Assembly (NCBI GenBank): GCA_027007865.1
Contig: JALTEE010000120.1
Coordinates: 1 to 9,928, forward strand
Direction: 5' to 3'
From: a bacterium
GTDB lineage: Bacteria > UBP14 > UBA6098 > B30-G16
Length of the DNA: 9,928 nt
Shown here piece after piece: positions 1-6,070 of the stretch (the first letter of the stretch is position 1; the number at the start of each line of letters is the position of its first letter). The notes beneath the pieces were generated by a model, which saw only the letters and a list, made by a program, of their open reading frames with translations, was not told where the DNA came from and did not search any database. The translations under genes and the position numbers were made by a program.

Positions 1-1
1 T

Positions 2-82
2 AATAGTATTATTTTATCAAAAAACAAATTTAATGAATTTTTAAAAGAAAGTTATTTAAACTATAAAAAAGTTTTAAATTAA
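2..82 (+). CDS. C-terminal fragment of an upstream gene (partial, unidentified)
   Basis: The frame beginning at base 2 is open for 26 codons and ends in TAA at 80-82, immediately followed by the ATG of the Omp85 gene at 83. The fragment is rich in Lys, Asn, Phe, Tyr and Leu and ends KKVLN. It reads like the tail of a soluble protein, but it is too short to assign to a family. The DNA is very AT-rich, so an open frame of this length could arise by chance. The direct stop/start junction (TAAATG) supports a real, translationally coupled upstream gene. It also explains why the Omp85 gene has no visible Shine-Dalgarno sequence. Confidence 0.45.
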   Translation, partial: NSIILSKNKFNEFLKESYLNYKKVLN

Positions 83-1672
83 ATGGGTTTAAATTTTAAT
101 AAAAATATAAAGATTTTTTTGTTTGCTATTCTATTTATTTTTGGTATCGGCACGATTTACGCCTTGGCAGTCGGCGTCCCCGAAGAATATGCTCGAATGT
201 CGCAGGATTCTCTGTTGACCGCACTTCATCGCAACGGCTACTGGGAAGCGAAAGTCGATTCCACAAAAAACGATACGATTTTCGTCTCACTCGGAAAACC
301 CGTAATAGTCGAATCTCTCGATGTCGTTCATTCCGATTCCTTCTCTGTTTCGCTCGAAGGGAAAATATTCATCGCTATCGGCGACACTGTGAAATCAGCA
401 AAAATCTTTTCGCAACAGGAGCAGTTCGTATCGCTTCTCGAAAATAGCGGCTATCCATTTGCATCTTGCACAACTGCTGTAAATGTTTCCGAGCGCGAAA
501 AATATATCGGTGTTTTTTTAAAATTCATAGTCGAAGGCGGAAATTTTGTTCGATTGCAGTGCTTGAATGCAAAAGTGGACGGGAAAACGAAACAATCGGT
601 AATCGCACATTTGATGCTTTTTCACCCGGATGAAATTTATCGGCAGAAATATATCGATGCGGGTGCGCAGCGATTGCGCCGAGTCGGAATCGTAGCGCTG
701 CTCGGAAACCCATATCCCGCCCTCGACCCGAAGGGTGAATGGACACTCGTAGTCAAAGCAAAAGATTTGCCGACAACTTCCATTTCGGGCGTGCTCGGAT
801 ATGCCGATGATGTTTTATCGGGCGACTTCGAATTTTCAGCAAAGAACATTTTCGGAACAGGTAGAGCCACAACATTTTCAATCTACGCATCGGAAGCGGA
901 CAGACAGGTGGAACTTTCATACCGAGAGCCGTTCATAGCGAGCGCGAACATCGCTCCGCAATTATACTCATACTGGGAAAAGCACGACAGCACATATTTC
1001 CGCAGAGAACACAAGTTGGGCGTGGAATTTCCGCTGTCGTTCGAGATAGACGGCTATGTCGGTTTTATTACGAGTCGCACCTCGCCGGGAACCGCTGGCG
1101 CATCGCTTTCCCAGAGCGAAAGTTTCGGATTGGAAGGACAGATAAAATTTTCCACATTGGACAACCCGCTCCTGCCTCGAAAGGGATTTTATGCAAACGG
1201 TTCCGCAACGGCGGAATACATTCACCGATGGGGCAACGAAGATATCGAAGAACCGGGCAGTAAAGGTGAGGCGTCTGCGCTCGCTGCGATACCGCTTGCA
1301 AAATGGCTGTCGCTATGGGCGAAAGTAGCGGGTTCGGGATGGCTCGCTCCGATACTGCCGCCGCAGACAGATTGGAAATTTTTAGGCGGATGGGAAAACT
1401 TGCGCGGATACCGCGAAAACCAGTTCTCCGGAAGCAGACTCGTATGGGCATCTGCCGAGCCGAGAATTATTCTGCAAAACACATTCCACATTTTCCCGTT
1501 CGTAGATTTCGGCGCATTCAGAGACAATGAAAAGTGGAATACAAAAATCGGCTACGGCGGAGGAATCGAGTATTTCTTCGGCACAGGCGTTTTCTCAATC
1601 GAATACGGCATCGGCGAAGATAGAACTTTTTCGAGCGGACTGCTGCACTTTGGAATTAGAATGGCGATGTGA
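83..1672 (+). CDS. Omp85-superfamily outer-membrane protein (BamA/TamA-like)
   Basis: This 529-aa protein probably acts in outer-membrane protein insertion or translocation. A signal peptide covers about residues 1-29 (hydrophobic 10-28, cleavage likely after YALA). Residues 35-230 form POTRA-like modules: a partial first one (about 36-72, helix then two strands), a second at about 75-153, and a clear third at about 154-228 with the typical VIAHL...YRQKYIDAGAQRLRRVGI pattern broken by loop residues. From about 233 to the end lies the surface-antigen barrel. It contains a STLDNPLLPRKGFYA-type segment (357-371) and the conserved L6-type motif LGGWENLRGYRE (434-445), with RGY at 441-443 and a downstream AEPR (458-461). 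Full-length BamA is about 800 aa with five POTRAs and TamA about 570 aa with three, so this is the short, TamA-like size. The C-terminus ends MAM rather than the usual aromatic beta-signal residue. The start is the ATG directly after an upstream stop, with no SD. The first roughly 20 codons are much more AT-rich than the rest. It converges with the desulfurase gene. The family assignment is strong; the BamA versus TamA subtype is not resolved. Confidence 0.88.
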   Translation: MGLNFNKNIKIFLFAILFIFGIGTIYALAVGVPEEYARMSQDSLLTALHRNGYWEAKVDSTKNDTIFVSLGKPVIVESLDVVHSDSFSVSLEGKIFIAIGDTVKSAKIFSQQEQFVSLLENSGYPFASCTTAVNVSEREKYIGVFLKFIVEGGNFVRLQCLNAKVDGKTKQSVIAHLMLFHPDEIYRQKYIDAGAQRLRRVGIVALLGNPYPALDPKGEWTLVVKAKDLPTTSISGVLGYADDVLSGDFEFSAKNIFGTGRATTFSIYASEADRQVELSYREPFIASANIAPQLYSYWEKHDSTYFRREHKLGVEFPLSFEIDGYVGFITSRTSPGTAGASLSQSESFGLEGQIKFSTLDNPLLPRKGFYANGSATAEYIHRWGNEDIEEPGSKGEASALAAIPLAKWLSLWAKVAGSGWLAPILPPQTDWKFLGGWENLRGYRENQFSGSRLVWASAEPRIILQNTFHIFPFVDFGAFRDNEKWNTKIGYGGGIEYFFGTGVFSIEYGIGEDRTFSSGLLHFGIRMAM

Positions 1673-1698
1673 TTTCATCGAGCAAAGCACTTGCATAG

Positions 1699-1725
1699 TC
1701 ACAAAGTTCACAGAGAACACCGAGA
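1699..1725. repeat. Degenerate 9-nt tandem repeat (three units)
   Basis: Three successive 9-mers, TCACAAAGT, TCACAGAGA and ACACCGAGA, follow one another without gaps. This resembles the widespread CACAGAG-type spacer microsatellites seen between genes in many bacterial genomes (recalled from general knowledge, not checked). No function is implied. Confidence 0.5.
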
Positions 1726-1741
1726 AAAATGAAAAAGGATG

Positions 1742-1774
1742 AGATGCAGTCCGCTTTGGAAGTGGGCTACATCT
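1742..1774. repeat. Imperfect inverted repeat (hairpin)
   Basis: Arms 1742-1752 (AGATGCAGTCC) and 1764-1774 (GGGCTACATCT) pair over 11 positions with one C/A mismatch and one G-U pair, around an 11-nt loop. No T tract follows on either strand, so it is not a standard intrinsic terminator. It could still stall or protect the 3' end of the Omp85 transcript. Confidence 0.4.
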
Positions 1775-1822
1775 GGTTATACTTGGCACACTGAAAAAAT
1801 AATGGTATAGTGGAATGTTTGG

Positions 1823-2995
1823 TTAAGCGGAAACGCTTATTTCTCTCACCGCTTCCACAGCATATTGGGCATCTTCGATTGTGTTGAATGCTCCAAATGA
1901 GAATCGAACTGTTCCATCGGGAACGCCGAGGTCTTGGTGAATAAGGGGAGCGCAGTGCAATCCTGCACGAACCGCTATTTTATAGCGATTCCACAAAAGT
2001 TGCGCAACCTTTTTTGGTTTCATTCCATCGATATTAAACGGAATCGTTGAGGAGCGGTCGGTGCTATCGGTTGGTCCGAATAGTTTTACTCGCGGAATAT
2101 TTTGCAGTCCGTCGATAACTGTTTGCAGCAATTTTTCCTTGTGAAGATGAATGTTATCTATGCCTCTTTCGAGTATATATTTAACTCCTGCGCCGAGAGC
2201 AGCAATTCCTGGTGTATTCGGCGTTCCCGCTTCGTATTTATCGGGAACGATATCGGGCAGGTCTGGCAGGTCGGAATATCCACCTGTTCCACCCCATATA
2301 AGTGGTCGTAATTTTTTTGCTCGTTCGCCGATATATAGCCCGCCAGTTCCAGGCACGCCGTAGAGCGCCTTGTGCCCCGTGAATGCGAATAAATCGATAA
2401 AATCTTCCTCGATATTTACGCGATACGACCCTGCGAGCTGCGCGGCATCGACGAGATACAAAATATTATGCTCACGGCAAAATTTGCCGATTTCCCAGAA
2501 CGGCACGATGACACCCGTAACATTCGCCATTCCTGTCGTGATAACCATTTTGACATCGTTTTTTAGCGCGAGTTCGAAAAAATGTTCTATGTCGAGTCTG
2601 CCGTCGCTTTTCAGTTTTGCCCAAAAGACTTTGATTTTGCCCTGTCTTTCCAATTCGAGCAGCGGACGAATGACGGCATTGTGTTCCATTCTTGTAGTAA
2701 CGACTTTATCGCCGTCGGAAAGCATACCGAATATAGCGAGGTTTAGCGCTTCGGTAGCGTTTTTGGTAAATATAATTTTGTCGGGGCTCGCTGCACCGAG
2801 AAGTTTCGATAAATTGTTTCGGGTCTCGAAGACTTGTCTCCCCGCTTCGATGGCGGTTTCGTATCCGCCGCGGGAAGGACTCGCTCCTACATCGCGAATA
2901 TAATTCGCACACTTTTCGATAACAACATCGGGCTTCGGATAACTCGTAGCGCCGTTGTCGAGATATAGCATTTTGTCTCTCGGTTTTATAGACAT
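1823..2995 (-). CDS. Cysteine desulfurase family protein (class V aminotransferase, PLP-dependent)
   Basis: This complete 390-aa enzyme of the SufS/Csd-like class V aminotransferase fold probably converts L-cysteine to alanine and passes the sulfur on as a persulfide. The N-terminal YLDNGATSYPKP motif (11-22) is typical. Other visible landmarks are FTKNATEALNLA (76-87), His105 in MEHN (expected to stack on PLP), Asp183 in DAAQ, and the Schiff-base Lys209 in FTGHK. Further on are the EAGTPNTPG segment (255-263), catalytic Cys348 in RAGLHCAP and Arg364 in VRFSFG. All key residues are present. The length and the RAGLHCAP context fit the short 'cysteine desulfurase family protein' subgroup that I recall as TIGR01977, rather than housekeeping IscS or canonical SufS. 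The ATG at 2995 was chosen because a GGAGG lies 9 nt upstream; Met9 has no such site. It lies 21 bp after the LolA-like gene, so the two are probably cotranscribed. No scaffold (IscU/SufU) or SufBCD gene is in view, so the sulfur acceptor is unknown. Confidence 0.9.
   Translation of the reverse strand: MSIKPRDKMLYLDNGATSYPKPDVVIEKCANYIRDVGASPSRGGYETAIEAGRQVFETRNNLSKLLGAASPDKIIFTKNATEALNLAIFGMLSDGDKVVTTRMEHNAVIRPLLELERQGKIKVFWAKLKSDGRLDIEHFFELALKNDVKMVITTGMANVTGVIVPFWEIGKFCREHNILYLVDAAQLAGSYRVNIEEDFIDLFAFTGHKALYGVPGTGGLYIGERAKKLRPLIWGGTGGYSDLPDLPDIVPDKYEAGTPNTPGIAALGAGVKYILERGIDNIHLHKEKLLQTVIDGLQNIPRVKLFGPTDSTDRSSTIPFNIDGMKPKKVAQLLWNRYKIAVRAGLHCAPLIHQDLGVPDGTVRFSFGAFNTIEDAQYAVEAVREISVSA
1824..1839. 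terminator. Short perfect hairpin at the desulfurase stop codon; possible weak terminator
   Basis: TAAGCG and CGCTTA flank a GAAA loop on the plus strand, giving a 6-bp perfect stem. It is followed on the plus strand by TTTCTCTC, a poor but pyrimidine-rich tail. It overlaps the last codons and stop of the minus-strand gene. It could help end transcription arriving from the Omp85 gene. The stem is short and the tail weak, so this remains tentative. Confidence 0.25.
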
Positions 2996-3004
2996 TGTTT
3001 CTAA

Positions 3005-3009
3005 CCTCC
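3005..3009 (-). promoter_or_regulatory. Ribosome binding site of the desulfurase gene
   Basis: GGAGG (minus strand) sits 9 nt before the ATG at 2995, inside the 21-bp gap after the preceding stop. It supports that ATG over the internal Met9 codon. Confidence 0.7.
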
Positions 3010-3016
3010 AACTATT

Positions 3017-3814
3017 TTACTTTGTAGGCATTGTCATATTGATATGTGGTGCGGATTTCGATGTATCGATAGGCATTAATTGGTTTATATCAGGGAAATA
3101 TGCTCTAATCACAGTGCTGTAGTCGAGCCCGCACATCTGCGTTTCGAGCGATGTGGTAATCTTATATGGAAAATCGAATTCCCCCATATTCCTAAAATCC
3201 CATCGCACACGCTGTTCAACACCACTGCGCTTGATATGATGTTCTATTCTCACAATACGATGCGTTCTATCATTTGAAATATAGATGCTGCCTGTAAGCG
3301 GCGATTTCTCAAGATTCTCGTCCAGATTAGGTTTTATCGCAATTTTTATACAATCGATGCCGTTAATTTCGGTAGATTTTTTACGCGGTTCAAGATTGTA
3401 GCCAACAAATCGCTTTGCTGTAATGAAAAAAGGATATGAGATCAATTTTGCAAAATCATCCAAAGTTTTTTCCGAAATGCACCATTTAATCGAATCGGGA
3501 ATTGGATAAAATATTCCACCATCGTTCAAAGATGTCTCGAGCAACGATGTTTTTTCGAAATGCCACAACTGCTTGCTGTCGAACCTGAATCGGTATAGCA
3601 AGTGAGTTCTTATCACTGTGTCGATAGCAGCAAAATAAAGCGCTCCCTCTGCATCGATAAGGCTTCCGTCGGGGGAAATGGTTCCCATCCGCTGTAACAG
3701 GAAAAGTTTAGCCTGTTCATCGCTGATTGCTTCATTTTCGTCGAAGGCAAGCGCAGGCGAAAGAATCGAAAGCAGAATTAAAATTGCATATGCTATTACG
3801 ATAAATTTGTGCAT
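3017..3814 (-). CDS. Secreted protein, LolA-like fold suspected
   Basis: This 265-aa protein has a classic Sec signal peptide: MHK, then a hydrophobic stretch to about residue 19, with cleavage after SPALA (about residue 23). The mature part has no further membrane segment and alternates short beta-strand-like runs. The second half has a pattern typical of LolA/LppX-like beta-baskets: INGIDCIKIAIKPN (150-163), then GSIYISNDRTHRIVRIEHH (175-193), then a WDFRNMGEFDFPYKITT stretch (205-221). Such proteins bind lipids or lipoproteins in the periplasm. The family call rests on pattern only and could be wrong. Three cysteines (112, 155, 228) are not a lipobox. The ATG at 3814 is preferred over a GTG at 3856 because the signal peptide begins there and GGAG lies just upstream. 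It follows the core membrane cluster after 68 bp and precedes the desulfurase by 21 bp. Confidence 0.7.
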   Translation of the reverse strand: MHKFIVIAYAILILLSILSPALAFDENEAISDEQAKLFLLQRMGTISPDGSLIDAEGALYFAAIDTVIRTHLLYRFRFDSKQLWHFEKTSLLETSLNDGGIFYPIPDSIKWCISEKTLDDFAKLISYPFFITAKRFVGYNLEPRKKSTEINGIDCIKIAIKPNLDENLEKSPLTGSIYISNDRTHRIVRIEHHIKRSGVEQRVRWDFRNMGEFDFPYKITTSLETQMCGLDYSTVIRAYFPDINQLMPIDTSKSAPHINMTMPTK

Positions 3815-3817
3815 ATA

Positions 3818-3821
3818 CTCC
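3818..3821 (-). promoter_or_regulatory. Short-spaced RBS of the LolA-like gene
   Basis: GGAG (minus strand) lies only 3 nt before the chosen ATG at 3812-3814, closer than usual. It favours this start, together with the signal peptide that begins there, but predicts modest translation. Confidence 0.4.
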
Positions 3822-3823
3822 GA

Positions 3824-3849
3824 TATACTATGTGAATATACTATGTGAA
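3824..3849. repeat. Perfect 13-bp tandem duplication upstream of the LolA-like gene
   Basis: The 13-mer TATACTATGTGAA occurs twice in immediate succession (3824-3836 and 3837-3849). On the minus strand it forms most of the leader just before the RBS of the secreted protein gene. It contains TATA-like segments. It could be an operator or duplicated promoter element, or simply replication slippage. Confidence 0.75.
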
Positions 3850-3882
3850 AACACACTATTTTGTCGCGTGCTCTCTATTGCA

Positions 3883-4515
3883 TCAGAACAAGTGCATACC
3901 GAGGAAATCACGCAGAATAAATAACACACGCCCTATGAGCAGCGATAGACGAGCCATCACCGTGTATCCGAATGTCGCGCCGAAACCGACCATCAGAAAC
4001 CATATTCCGATGTTTGCGATACCGCCGAAAACTCCCTTGTGCTCCTTCGAGAAGAAGAAATATATCAATCCCGCCAATGTTCCCACCACGATGAATAAAT
4101 TCACCATAAGTCCAGTCCAAGATATGTTTATCGGCAGCATAGTTGCATAAAGTTGCTGTAAAATACTTGCTTGAATAGCACGAGGCAGCATAAAACCACT
4201 GCCTGCACCAATACTGAAAGCGAGCGCATATCTCGACATCCAAGCGAAACGCGGAACAATGCGCGTTACCATCATAAGTCCCATAATAGCAGGAATAATC
4301 AGCACGAGTCCGATTGTGCCGCGGGTCGTAAGCGGAACCCAAAATCTATCAACCACAGAAAGATTCCACCACTGAACTACACCAAACCCCATTCCAATAC
4401 CCACCGTTACCGATTCCGCAAATTTATACAGAGGATTATCCTTCCATAGAAATGTATAGACCGATAGGGTGAAAAACACCGCTATCCATACCCATATATC
4501 CGTGCTCCAATGCAT
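3883..4515 (-). CDS. Multi-pass inner-membrane protein of unknown function
   Basis: This 210-aa protein is almost entirely hydrophobic. Six to seven membrane helices are visible at about 6-24, 31-50, 66-84, 97-112, 134-154, 162-182 and 185-203. Notable conserved-looking segments are NPLYKFAES (27-35) before a glycine-rich helix (GIGMGFGV) and GYTVMARLSLLIGRVLFI (183-200) near the end. The first resembles a signature (YRFAEH-like) that I recall from uncharacterised proteins in similar clusters, not verified. It has no transporter, channel or enzyme signature that I can name. A GGAGG lies 7 nt upstream of the ATG. The gene begins 27 bp after the stop of the bitopic Rossmann-like gene and is the last of the five core genes. 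Its role is most simply a membrane subunit of a complex with its neighbours. Confidence 0.85.
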   Translation of the reverse strand: MHWSTDIWVWIAVFFTLSVYTFLWKDNPLYKFAESVTVGIGMGFGVVQWWNLSVVDRFWVPLTTRGTIGLVLIIPAIMGLMMVTRIVPRFAWMSRYALAFSIGAGSGFMLPRAIQASILQQLYATMLPINISWTGLMVNLFIVVGTLAGLIYFFFSKEHKGVFGGIANIGIWFLMVGFGATFGYTVMARLSLLIGRVLFILRDFLGMHLF

Positions 4516-4542
4516 TTAATAACCTCCGATATATAATTATTT

Positions 4543-5370
4543 CTACTTTTTATTTTTTCTTTTTACAGCGTAATACCCAATGTTTCCAAGTATAATAAAT
4601 AGAATAATTGCTATATGCGCCCACGATTGCGCTTCCATTCCCACGGAACCGAGAGCGGGGTGTTTTATGAGTTGTTCGTATTCTGCGGCGCCGCGAAGAC
4701 CACCGAGCAATCCGATTAACTGACCTGCCTGAAGTTGTGGGTAAGCGTCCGCAGCCATAACAGCAGTTATACCAGCCGCAATTTTCTGATGATATTGAAC
4801 ATAGGCATAAACAATCCATGCATTATAAGCTCCTCCGCCTGTGAGGTCCGCAACAAGGCTAATATCGTCATAATTTCTAATATTTCGGGTTATCGGCATA
4901 TCTCCCAATCTCGTGCCGTAATAATCCGTTTCCCATGTCTTTTTAAAACTTTCGCCCATACCCATAATGAGCAAACTGCCACCTATTTTCCAGCCTAAAA
5001 ATGCATAATCGACGCCATATACTTTGTGATACTCTTCGGCAAGTTTTTTAAGACGAGGCTCGACGAGACCTATCCCTTGTAAATTAAAAACATTTGCCAC
5101 GATTACTTTAACATTTTTTTCGAAGCAATGTCGCACAATGGCATCGAACATTGGCGAAAGTTCCGCATCGACCTGCGGGTCGTAATCTCCCGAAATGAAA
5201 ACACAATCGCTCGGTGTAAGACCGTCGATGTAATCATAGACAGATTTTACCTCGGGGGAAATCGTTATCGGCAATCCCATTCTGAAGAAAAATGGCAGCA
5301 CAACCGCAACGGTAATAATTAAATAAATTATTCTGCGGTCAACTTTCTCTAATTTTGCAAGAAAATCCAT
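4543..5370 (-). CDS. Bitopic membrane protein with Rossmann-like domain, apparent divergent relative of DUF6754
   Basis: This 275-aa protein has an N-terminal membrane helix at about 14-29 after a basic stretch (KLEKVDRR), a central alpha/beta domain at about 40-245, and a C-terminal helix at about 252-268 followed by KRKNKK. Strand-like runs DCVFISGD (55-62) and VKVIVANV (87-94) flank a helix, as in a Rossmann-like fold. Along its length it appears colinear with residues 690-895 of the 908-aa neighbour. VADLTGGG (173-180) matches LAETGAST, AADAY (206-210) matches TSCDY, and GSVGMEAQSW (241-250) matches GSLKAQDF just before the last helix. This suggests a shared domain (my own by-eye alignment, identity low). 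The ATG at 5370 has an ideal AGGAGG 7 nt upstream, so the longer in-frame start at 5418, inside the previous gene, is rejected. Both basic ends suggest N-in/C-in with the domain outside. The function is unknown. Confidence 0.85.
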   Translation of the reverse strand: MDFLAKLEKVDRRIIYLIITVAVVLPFFFRMGLPITISPEVKSVYDYIDGLTPSDCVFISGDYDPQVDAELSPMFDAIVRHCFEKNVKVIVANVFNLQGIGLVEPRLKKLAEEYHKVYGVDYAFLGWKIGGSLLIMGMGESFKKTWETDYYGTRLGDMPITRNIRNYDDISLVADLTGGGAYNAWIVYAYVQYHQKIAAGITAVMAADAYPQLQAGQLIGLLGGLRGAAEYEQLIKHPALGSVGMEAQSWAHIAIILFIILGNIGYYAVKRKNKK

Positions 5371-5377
5371 AAAAATT

Positions 5378-5385
5378 CCTCCTTT
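5378..5385 (-). promoter_or_regulatory. Strong RBS overlapping the preceding stop codon
   Basis: AAAGGAGG on the minus strand precedes the ATG at 5370 and overlaps the TAA stop (5386-5384) of the six-TM gene. This arrangement suggests translational coupling and balanced synthesis of the two membrane proteins. It also fixes the start of the downstream gene. Confidence 0.75.
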
Positions 5386-6031
5386 ATTCTGAACCGAGAT
5401 ATGTTCTTTCAATTCCAAGAATTATTTTCAAAGACATCAACAGCGAGCCGAGTCCCACACCGAGTATAATCGCTCGCTTTGCGGCAAGATTCGGAACATT
5501 TAATATCCACTGTGAAATTTCGTTTATAGAGGGCCATCCCCAGGCAGTCCAAAAACTAATCGAATCGCCTATTGGAACACGACCGAGCATCATAATAACC
5601 GCAGCGAGCAGCAATGCCAGCGCTTGCGTGGAACGAGCACGAAACGCTCGATATGCGGCAGATGAAATATAAAATGCGAGCAGTGAAAAAACAGTTGCGT
5701 TGATTGCAGCACTGGTATATAAGAATAATTTCATAAACAAACTGCCACTTCCTCTGCCCCCGAGCAGTGCCGCAATAATCATTAAAAGAGCGCACAAAAT
5801 CGAAATAAGAGAAAACTGCCAGTTCGGTGCTTGCTTCGATACCTTGTGGATATGGACACGGAAAAAGCTGAAAAAGCCCAGAACTCCACCGAAAATACCG
5901 ATGACAATCGCCCAATCGATATATGTATCATAGAATTTTTTAGAAAAATCGGATGGGACGAAATACTGAACAGCCATCACAAAACCCATAATAAATACTA
6001 TAAGCAGCGGCACTTTTTTCTTCCAGAACAT
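5384..6031 (-). CDS. Six-TM inner-membrane protein of unknown function
   Basis: This 215-aa protein has about six membrane helices at roughly 7-25, 38-57, 73-92, 100-124, 135-150 and 185-206. A basic loop between helices two and three (FRVHIHKVSK, 57-66) and another after helix four (YRAFRARSTQA, 127-137) mark cytoplasmic sides. The segment MLGRVPIGD (148-156) and an amphipathic stretch near ISQWILNVPNLAAKRA (172-187) lie before the last helix. The YRAFRARS...MLGRVP pattern looks conserved and I recall similar uncharacterised proteins beside DUF6754 genes, not verified. The ATG is preceded by AGGGAGG at good spacing. It starts 39 bp after the DUF6754 gene and is translationally coupled to the next gene. 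No known catalytic or transport motif is visible. It is best described as a membrane subunit of the same putative complex. Confidence 0.85.
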   Translation of the reverse strand: MFWKKKVPLLIVFIMGFVMAVQYFVPSDFSKKFYDTYIDWAIVIGIFGGVLGFFSFFRVHIHKVSKQAPNWQFSLISILCALLMIIAALLGGRGSGSLFMKLFLYTSAAINATVFSLLAFYISSAAYRAFRARSTQALALLLAAVIMMLGRVPIGDSISFWTAWGWPSINEISQWILNVPNLAAKRAIILGVGLGSLLMSLKIILGIERTYLGSE

Positions 6032-6070
6032 ATCAAATCCTCCCTATTTGAAAGTATTTTTTTATTACTA

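Larger units (their letters stand above)
1673..1822. other. Convergent intergenic spacer
   Basis: This 150-bp gap lies between the converging Omp85 and cysteine desulfurase genes. It holds a degenerate 9-nt tandem repeat and an imperfect hairpin, described separately. I see no convincing small gene or strong intrinsic terminator with a T tract in it. Confidence 0.6.

Noticed and set aside
1068..1451. 127-aa minus-strand open frame
   Set aside because: It is antisense to the Omp85 barrel region; low-complexity Ser/Pro/Arg composition and no RBS.
1742..1774. Considered as a tRNA fragment or intrinsic terminator
   Set aside because: There is no cloverleaf, no acceptor or T-loop sequence, and no T tract after the stem.
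2370..2903. 177-aa plus-strand open frame
   Set aside because: It lies wholly antisense to the desulfurase gene, whose catalytic motifs are intact; there is no RBS or recognisable family.
3815..3856. GTG start extending the LolA-like protein by 14 residues
   Set aside because: It would place an unrelated segment before a clear signal peptide and covers the 13-bp tandem repeat; the ATG at 3814 has GGAG just upstream.
5371..5418. Longer start for the 275-aa protein
   Set aside because: It would overlap the preceding gene, while the ATG at 5370 has a near-perfect AGGAGG at 7-nt spacing.
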